Below are positions 59,198-64,000 of a DNA stretch of 64,000 nt, in pieces (within the stretch, counting starts at the first letter, position 1; each line of letters opens with the position of its first letter). The notes under the pieces were generated by a model, which ran no database searches, was not told the DNA's origin, and worked only from the letters and a program-made list of their open reading frames with translations. A program made the translations under genes and the position numbers. Origin of the DNA: Bin87 sp965204905 (lineage in GTDB: Bacteria; Chloroflexota; Dehalococcoidia; Lucifugimonadales; UBA3495); contig OZ242042.1 of the NCBI GenBank assembly GCA_965204905.1, positions 2,418,001 to 2,482,000 of the forward strand, in the 5' to 3' direction.

Positions 59198-60100
59198 TCA
59201 GTCCGCCGGCGCCGCTATGTCAATGTCATAGCGCCGGAGCAGTTCATCAAGCTGGGCCGCGGTACGTTCATCAGGCGGCACCAAAGGCAACCTGGGATCG
59301 CCCACATCGAATCCCGAACGGTTGAGACCGTATTTGACCGGTATCGGGTTGGAAACGATGAACAGCCCCTTGAACATGTCCAGCAATCTCAAATGTTCGG
59401 CGCCGGCAGCTTCCACGTCGCCTTCCAGGGTCAACCCGATCATTTGCTTGATCTGATTGCCCACCAGGTGCGCCGCTACGCTTACGACTCCGAATCCGCC
59501 CATGGTCATGATGCTGAAGGTTTCGTCATCGTTGCCCGACCAAACCCGGAAGTCATCCGGCGTATCACGGATGACCTTGGCAATCTGCACCGGATCGCTG
59601 CTGGCTTCCTTGATGCCAATGATATTTTCGATCTCCGCCAGCCGCACCGTGGTATCGTTGGTCATATTGAGGCTGGTGCGACTGGGAACGTTGTACAGCA
59701 TCCCCGGCAGGTTGGTGCATTCCGCCAGAGCCTTAAAGTGCTGATAGAGGCCCTCTTGTGGCGGTTTGTTGTAAGCGGGGACGGTGAGCAGCAGCGCGTC
59801 GGCTCCGACCTGTTCGGCCTCTCGACTCAACTCGATGGACGCAGCCGTGTTGTTGTCGCTGGTTCCGGCAATCACCGCGCCGCGCGAGCCGATGGCATCC
59901 TTGACTTCTCCGTAAAGGCGGGCCTTTTCCTCCATAGATAGGGCGGGGCCTTCTCCGGTGGTGCCCGTCACCACCAGTCCGTCTGATCCCGAATCCAGCA
60001 GAGCGACGGCAAGGCGCTTAGCCTGCTCGTAGTCAACCTGTCCATCGGCGTCAAACGGTGTCACCATGGCTGTGATCAATCGGCCAATCTCAGTAGGCAT
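59198..60100 (-). CDS. dapA: 4-hydroxy-tetrahydrodipicolinate synthase
   Basis: 300-aa TIM barrel. Thr-Thr substrate site GTTGEGPALSMEE, Tyr in LYNVPSRTSLNM and Schiff-base lysine in IIGIKEASSDPVQ. It condenses pyruvate with aspartate semialdehyde, the product of the asd gene upstream. A TATAAT box is at 60186-60191. Confidence 0.92.
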   Translation of the reverse strand: MPTEIGRLITAMVTPFDADGQVDYEQAKRLAVALLDSGSDGLVVTGTTGEGPALSMEEKARLYGEVKDAIGSRGAVIAGTSDNNTAASIELSREAEQVGADALLLTVPAYNKPPQEGLYQHFKALAECTNLPGMLYNVPSRTSLNMTNDTTVRLAEIENIIGIKEASSDPVQIAKVIRDTPDDFRVWSGNDDETFSIMTMGGFGVVSVAAHLVGNQIKQMIGLTLEGDVEAAGAEHLRLLDMFKGLFIVSNPIPVKYGLNRSGFDVGDPRLPLVPPDERTAAQLDELLRRYDIDIAAPAD

Positions 60101-60185
60101 GATCCGTCCCTCCTCGCCGGCGCCGCGCCGAATTATCCGGCAAATTCAGCCCGTTACGAACTCCTATGTGAAGTGTATTCCAAGC

Positions 60186-60191
60186 ATTATA
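60186..60191 (-). promoter_or_regulatory. TATAAT -10 box for dapA
   Basis: Minus-strand TATAAT about 85 nt before the dapA start codon, in the 150-bp gap after asd; no clear -35 and no lysine riboswitch fold seen. Confidence 0.45.
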
Positions 60192-60250
60192 CACATTCGT
60201 GCCACAATCGGCGATAGATTGTCAGAATTAGTAAATTTACTGGACTCGCA

Positions 60251-61285
60251 TCAGGCGCGGCGGCCATGAACTGCGTCTCGCTGGACGGCGTGCTCGGCGA
60301 TTTGCAGAGCGTTGAGCGCAGCGCCTTTCACGAGGTTGTCGGTGACGATCCACATGGCCAGACCGTTCAAGTGAGAAGCGTCCTGACGGATACGACCAAC
60401 AAAAACGTCGTCCTGCCCCGCCGTGTCCACGGGCATTGGATACATACTTTTTGCCGGGTCATCAAGTATCGTGATGCCGGGCATCTGGCTCAGCAACTCC
60501 CTGGCTTCGCCCGGGGACACCGGCCGCTCAAACTCCAGGTGGGCCGCCACGCAGTGCGAAACGAACACCGGCACCCGCACGCAAGTGGCAGACACCGCCA
60601 GAGACGGCTCATGCAGTATCTTGCGGCTCTCGTTGATCATCTTCTCCTCTTCACGGGTGTAGCCGGACTCGGTGAAATTGTCGATTTGCGGAATGACATT
60701 GAAAGCGATCTGCTGGGGTTGCGCCTCCGGTTCAGCCGGCCCTCCGTGCGTCACGGTGAGGGTCTGGTCGCGCAATTCGTTCATGGCCGCGCCGCCTGCT
60801 CCGGAGACCGATTGATAAGTATCCGCTACGATGCGGCGAATCGCGCTTGCCTGGCGCAAGGGATGTACCGCCATGACCAGTGGCGTAGTGGAGCAGTTAG
60901 GAATGGATACAATGCCGTCGTGCCAATCAAGATCGTCGGCGTTAACCTCCGGCACCACCAAAGGTACCGCCGGGTCCATGCGAAAAGCGCTGGAGTCGTC
61001 GATGACCATGGCGCCCGCGGCCGCTGCCACCGGTCCGAACCGGCGGGAGTCCTCGGTACGCGCCGAGATAAACACCAGGTCGGCATCATCGAAACTGTCA
61101 TCGGTGGTCTCGGCCACGGTGAAGGTCTTCCCGTTCACCTCCATCTGCCGGCCGGCGGAACGCTTGGAGGCCAGAAGCTTCAGATTCTTATGCTCAGGAT
61201 ACCGGGCCTCAATGAGACGGAGGGTTTCCTGTCCAACCGCGCCGGTAGCGCCTACGATGGCGAGTTTCAATCCTTGCAGGTCCAT
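60251..61285 (-). CDS. asd: Aspartate-semialdehyde dehydrogenase
   Basis: 344 aa. NADP-binding LAIVGATGAVGQETLRLIE, catalytic Cys in SIPNCSTTPLVMAV and VSGAGGAAMNELRDQ. It reduces aspartyl phosphate in lysine, threonine and methionine synthesis. 13 bp downstream of the coiled-coil membrane protein gene. Confidence 0.93.
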   Translation of the reverse strand: MDLQGLKLAIVGATGAVGQETLRLIEARYPEHKNLKLLASKRSAGRQMEVNGKTFTVAETTDDSFDDADLVFISARTEDSRRFGPVAAAAGAMVIDDSSAFRMDPAVPLVVPEVNADDLDWHDGIVSIPNCSTTPLVMAVHPLRQASAIRRIVADTYQSVSGAGGAAMNELRDQTLTVTHGGPAEPEAQPQQIAFNVIPQIDNFTESGYTREEEKMINESRKILHEPSLAVSATCVRVPVFVSHCVAAHLEFERPVSPGEARELLSQMPGITILDDPAKSMYPMPVDTAGQDDVFVGRIRQDASHLNGLAMWIVTDNLVKGAALNALQIAEHAVQRDAVHGRRA

Positions 61286-61298
61286 TTCGCTCCTATGG

Positions 61299-61817
61299 TT
61301 AGTCGGGTGATTCAGGATTGTGGCCGTTGCTCTGGCGGTCCAAACGTTCCAGCAACAGGCGATTCTGCTCCAATAGTTGCTGCACCGCGTCGGTCAACTC
61401 TTTAACCGTTTCGGCTTGTTGCCGAGCCATTTCGGCTTGCTGCCGGGCCATTTCGGCCTGCTGCTGCACTGTTTCGGCCTGCTCTTTCTGAGTCCGGAGC
61501 AAGGCATCCAGATCTTCTTCGTATCCCCTCCGCATGACGTCCATATCCTCTTCGTATTCCTTCCTGATGAAGTAGGCAAGTACCATTTCCCTCACTCCCA
61601 AAGCCAGCGCGCCAAGTGTAGCAGCCAGCGTAATCGTGTCCCAAACAATGATGTTGGTTTTCGCCAGCCAACCGACCAGGTTTGGACTACTGATGGTTTG
61701 CCAGGCTTTGAGACCCGACGCTGCGAGGGCGATGCCTGCGTAACCGCTCAGTATCCAGACGTTCACCCGGCGGGAAAGACGTCGCTGGCGAGTTTGCCGT
61801 TGACGACCGACTCGCAT
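61299..61817 (-). CDS. Membrane protein with heptad-repeat coiled coil
   Basis: 172 aa. Two hydrophobic helices near the N-terminus (WILSGYAGIALAASGLKAW, IIVWDTITLAATLGALALGV), then a cytoplasmic coiled coil with QAEMARQ-type heptads (about residues 110-140) and a Gln/Leu-rich end. Heptads are encoded by 21-bp tandem repeats. It is co-transcribed with asd by spacing. Function unknown. Confidence 0.6.
   Translation of the reverse strand: MRVGRQRQTRQRRLSRRVNVWILSGYAGIALAASGLKAWQTISSPNLVGWLAKTNIIVWDTITLAATLGALALGVREMVLAYFIRKEYEEDMDVMRRGYEEDLDALLRTQKEQAETVQQQAEMARQQAEMARQQAETVKELTDAVQQLLEQNRLLLERLDRQSNGHNPESPD
61409..61492. repeat. Four 21-bp tandem repeats encoding heptads
   Basis: TTTCGGC(T/C)TG recurs at 61409, 61430, 61451 and 61472, exactly 21 bp apart. 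Each unit encodes one Q-A-E-x-x-x-Q heptad, so repeat number sets coiled-coil length and may vary by slippage. Confidence 0.8.
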
Positions 61818-62060
61818 AGTTCAGGTTACACCCGCCGCGCGTTTGCGTCTATACGGGAGCACAAGGGGCCTCGTTTAGCCTTGGGTGGTACCCGTGCTCC
61901 GCGTATGAAGGGTTAGTTTAGCGTAAGCAAGCTAGTAGGTTTCTTCTGCCTGCGCGCGACCGGCTTTGATGTCCCGCCACATAGCCAGAGCTTTGTGGTC
62001 GCCACCGAACGCCAACTCAAAATCTTCGATCTTGTTGGGGTCGCGCCAGCGCGCATCTAG

Positions 62061-63533
62061 CAGTCTGTCTGAAGATTAGGTTTTGTTGTTGATGGGACCG
62101 TGTTTTGGCGAGGGTTCACGCCGGTTGGGGGATGGGTGACGGTGGACTGACCGACAGACGAGAGTGGCGGAAGAGCTTGAGCAGGTTGTGGCCGGTGCAG
62201 ATCAGCGACCACTCGCCCGCAACCTTGTCCAATCCCCGCAGCAGGAACTGCCGGAAGCCTCGGCCCTGCTTGATCTGGCCGAACACCGGCTCCACCGTCT
62301 GCATGCGTAGCGCGTATCTCTTGCGACCCCGTTTGGTCTGCAACTTGCGGCGCATCCGGTCCCTGGGAGAGAGAGCTTTGGGGATGCGTCCTTTGGGTGC
62401 GGGCGGTGGTTTGTACCCGTGGCGGGTCTTCTCCGGCGCGACGAACGGGTCGGTGCCCAGGGCGTGTAAATCGGCAACGGCCTTTGCCGAGTAGTAACCG
62501 GCGTCGGCGGACACCTCCCGGGGCGCCACTCCCACATTGGCGATGGTCTCCTCGATCATCACCACCGCCTGCTGCTTGTCCGAGGCCTGAGTGGTGGCTC
62601 GGGCCGCAATGATCACCTGATGCTCATGGTCCACCACCGCCTGACAGTTGTAAGCCTGCAGGAAGTCCCGTCCCCCAGGACCGGGCATGATGCGGGACTC
62701 CGGGTCAGTGAAGTTGCGCTGGGCCTGGTCATCGGGCACCCCAGGATGATCCTTGCCCTCCTCTGCGGCGCGCTCCGCCTCGGCCATGGCCTCGGCTTCC
62801 AGCGCCGCCATGGCCTCCCGGATCTTCTCCAACCGACCCTCCCGAAAGGACAACTCCTCCGGCAACTCATCACCGCGCTTGTCCCTGCCATACCGGCGAT
62901 CCTCCTCCTCATCCACCTCCTGGGCGCGGCGCAGCAACTCATCCACCTCACCCTGCAACTGCGCTTCCTTCTCTTGCATACGCTGGTAACTCATCGCCTT
63001 GTGCTTCGATGCGTTGGCCCGGACCTTGGTGCCGTCCAGCGCCACGTGGCCCAACTTCACCAGTCCCGCCCGCTGGCACAGCAACAACACCTGCAGGAAC
63101 AATCCCGACAGCGCCGCCAGGTGGTCCTTGCGGAAGTCCGAGATGGTGCGAAAGTCCGGCGTGTTGTTGGCCGCCAGCACCCGGAAGGCGATGCCTTCAT
63201 GCAGTCTGGTGGCGATGCGCCGCGATGACGGCACCCCGACGCAATAGGCGTACAGCAGCACCTTCACCATCATCTTGGGATTGTAGGGCGGGCCACCGCG
63301 CCGCTCCTGCTCGTAGCGGGCCGTGATCTCCGACAGGTCCAACTGGTCCACCACGTCTGAGATGAAATAGGCCAGGTGACCCTCGGGCAACCACTCCTGC
63401 AGCGCCGCCGGCATCAGCAACTGCTGGTCAGGATCGTAAGGCAGATAGGTCTTGCTCATCACCGGCTCCCAACGACTGGACTGCCCCCATCATACGCTCT
63501 CCACCTCGCTGGCCCTGTTTCTCAGACAGGCTG
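62061..63533 (-). mobile_element. IS1182-family insertion sequence, 1473 bp
   Basis: The left end begins CAGTCTGTCTGA and the right end, read inward, CAGCCTGTCTGA: 11 of 12 terminal bases match. Both ends are flanked by CTAG (62057-62060 and 63534-63537), a 4-bp target duplication. It carries one transposase gene and sits inside a NUDIX gene. Near-intact ends and exact duplication indicate a fairly recent insertion. Confidence 0.85.
62116..63462 (-). CDS. IS1182-family transposase
   Basis: 448 aa. The N-terminal domain (YDPDQQLLMPAALQEWLPEG, HLAYFISDVVDQLDL) and the DDE catalytic pieces (LGHVALDGTKVRANAS; EVSADAGYYSAKA; MQTVEPVFGQIKQGRGFRQF) match IS1182/IS5-like transposases. A charged helical insert (about 160-245) separates the first and second acidic residues. 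It looks intact. Confidence 0.92.
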   Translation of the reverse strand: MMSKTYLPYDPDQQLLMPAALQEWLPEGHLAYFISDVVDQLDLSEITARYEQERRGGPPYNPKMMVKVLLYAYCVGVPSSRRIATRLHEGIAFRVLAANNTPDFRTISDFRKDHLAALSGLFLQVLLLCQRAGLVKLGHVALDGTKVRANASKHKAMSYQRMQEKEAQLQGEVDELLRRAQEVDEEEDRRYGRDKRGDELPEELSFREGRLEKIREAMAALEAEAMAEAERAAEEGKDHPGVPDDQAQRNFTDPESRIMPGPGGRDFLQAYNCQAVVDHEHQVIIAARATTQASDKQQAVVMIEETIANVGVAPREVSADAGYYSAKAVADLHALGTDPFVAPEKTRHGYKPPPAPKGRIPKALSPRDRMRRKLQTKRGRKRYALRMQTVEPVFGQIKQGRGFRQFLLRGLDKVAGEWSLICTGHNLLKLFRHSRLSVSPPSPIPQPA

Positions 63534-63813
63534 CTAGGCTCTCGCGCCGTTGATGCTTCAATCGCCCTGCAACTTGTTTGCCGGCGAATACGGCGGATGC
63601 GCCGCCGCGACTCGTGAACAACCGGTGCGTGATTTTGACGATGATTCCGGTTTCCTCTTTCGTCTCACGGTAAGCGGCCCGACGACGACTCTCACCCCGG
63701 TCCACGAACCCACCGGGTAGGGACCATTTCCCCTTCTGTTTGCCGTAGCCGCGTTGCACCATCAATATCCGACCCCGGTCATCCTCCACCAAGCAGAACG
63801 CTACTCTCTTCAT

Positions 63814-64000
63814 GTTTGCTCTCCCCCTTTTTGCTCGCTACCAGCAAAGCCGAGCCAGAGCGTAACTCCCCAACCAATAAATGGGATTAGCGTTCCTACC
63901 GACCACCAACTGGAGCGGCCCATGTCCCTGAGACGTGCTGTGCATACCGTAAACCATGGGTAGAGGGAAATTATGGGAACGGCGAGTAACAGGGGCAGTG
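63814..64000. other. Right-edge intergenic segment, nothing recognised
   Basis: 187 bp upstream of the interrupted NUDIX gene. No gene, hairpin or repeat is supported; the window ends here. Confidence 0.4.

Larger units (their letters stand above)
61932..63813 (-). pseudogene. NUDIX hydrolase gene split by an IS1182-family element
   Basis: The 5' part (63534-63813) encodes MKRVAFCLVEDDRGRILMVQ and the NUDIX box GGFVDRGESRRRAAYRETKEETGI (G-x5-E-x7-R-E-x2-E-E), ending QRRES-L. The 3' part (61932-62060) encodes LDARWRDPNKIEDF through to a TAG stop. Removing the element and one CTAG joins the two in frame as QRRESLDARWRDP, a typical NUDIX C-terminal run, giving about 134 aa. The N-terminal fragment reads on into the element to a stop at 63490. 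Confidence 0.8.

Noticed and set aside
61409..61492. Short regularly spaced repeats considered as a CRISPR array
   Set aside because: Units are contiguous 21-bp tandem copies inside a coding sequence and encode heptads; there are no spacers.

Overview
The window is high-GC bacterial chromosome that looks like Chloroflexota, probably Dehalococcoidia or the SAR202 group. This is inferred from gene content, since there is no rRNA to confirm it. The evidence is several CaiB/BaiF CoA-transferases, a flavin-dependent LLM monooxygenase, HpcH/HpaI aldolase, thiolase plus DUF35, amidases and a form II CoxSLM-type molybdenum hydroxylase. Housekeeping genes of one genome lie between them (tyrA, aroA, gmk, lipA, metG, cmk, holB, lysA, dapA, asd, surE). 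No rRNA or CRISPR array is visible, and no convincing tRNA.

Layout. 1-2.04 kb: an AT-richer retron with a folded ncRNA and a reverse transcriptase fused to a PD-(D/E)XK nuclease-like domain. 2.06-7.97 kb: a minus-strand operon of three CoA-transferases, a double-hotdog dehydratase, a Uma2-type protein and a small membrane protein. 7.98-10.4 kb: a restriction-modification pair of the XcyI type. 10.6-19.1 kb: a lipoprotein 5'-nucleotidase, a dimeric alpha/beta barrel protein, a cytochrome oxidase assembly pair, an LLM oxidoreductase, an aldolase and a ThDP enzyme. 19.2-23.4 kb: tyrA-aroA-gmk-lipA-hicB-like. 23.5-26.8 kb: HAD, MBL and amidohydrolase genes. 26.8-28.2 kb: two genes resembling nucleotide-modification-associated families, one broken by a stop codon. 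28.2-30.9 kb: polyprenyl synthase and metG. 31-37.2 kb: bluB, a GatC-like/amidase pair, a second amidase, thiolase and DUF35. 37.2-43.2 kb: twin HicB-like zinc proteins, VOC, PIG-L, MFS, surE and a PIN toxin pair. 43.2-47 kb: coxM-L-S. 48-52.5 kb: five tandem paralogues with a cold-shock-like N-terminal module on different membrane domains, then a collagen-like membrane protein. 52.6-61.8 kb: lysA, holB, smr, HNH, cmk, plsC, NYN, dapA, asd. 61.9-63.8 kb: an IS1182-family element inserted exactly into a NUDIX gene.

The two most unusual items are the retron and the five-gene array. The retron has a predicted ncRNA bounded by a 13-bp a1/a2 pairing, directly downstream of a TATAAT box, and its effector is apparently fused to the RT. 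The array repeats one roughly 58-residue OB/cold-shock-like module in front of three kinds of membrane domain. A 24-bp palindromic element (AGGGGCGA-N8-TCGCCCCT) occurs three times, once in frame inside holB.
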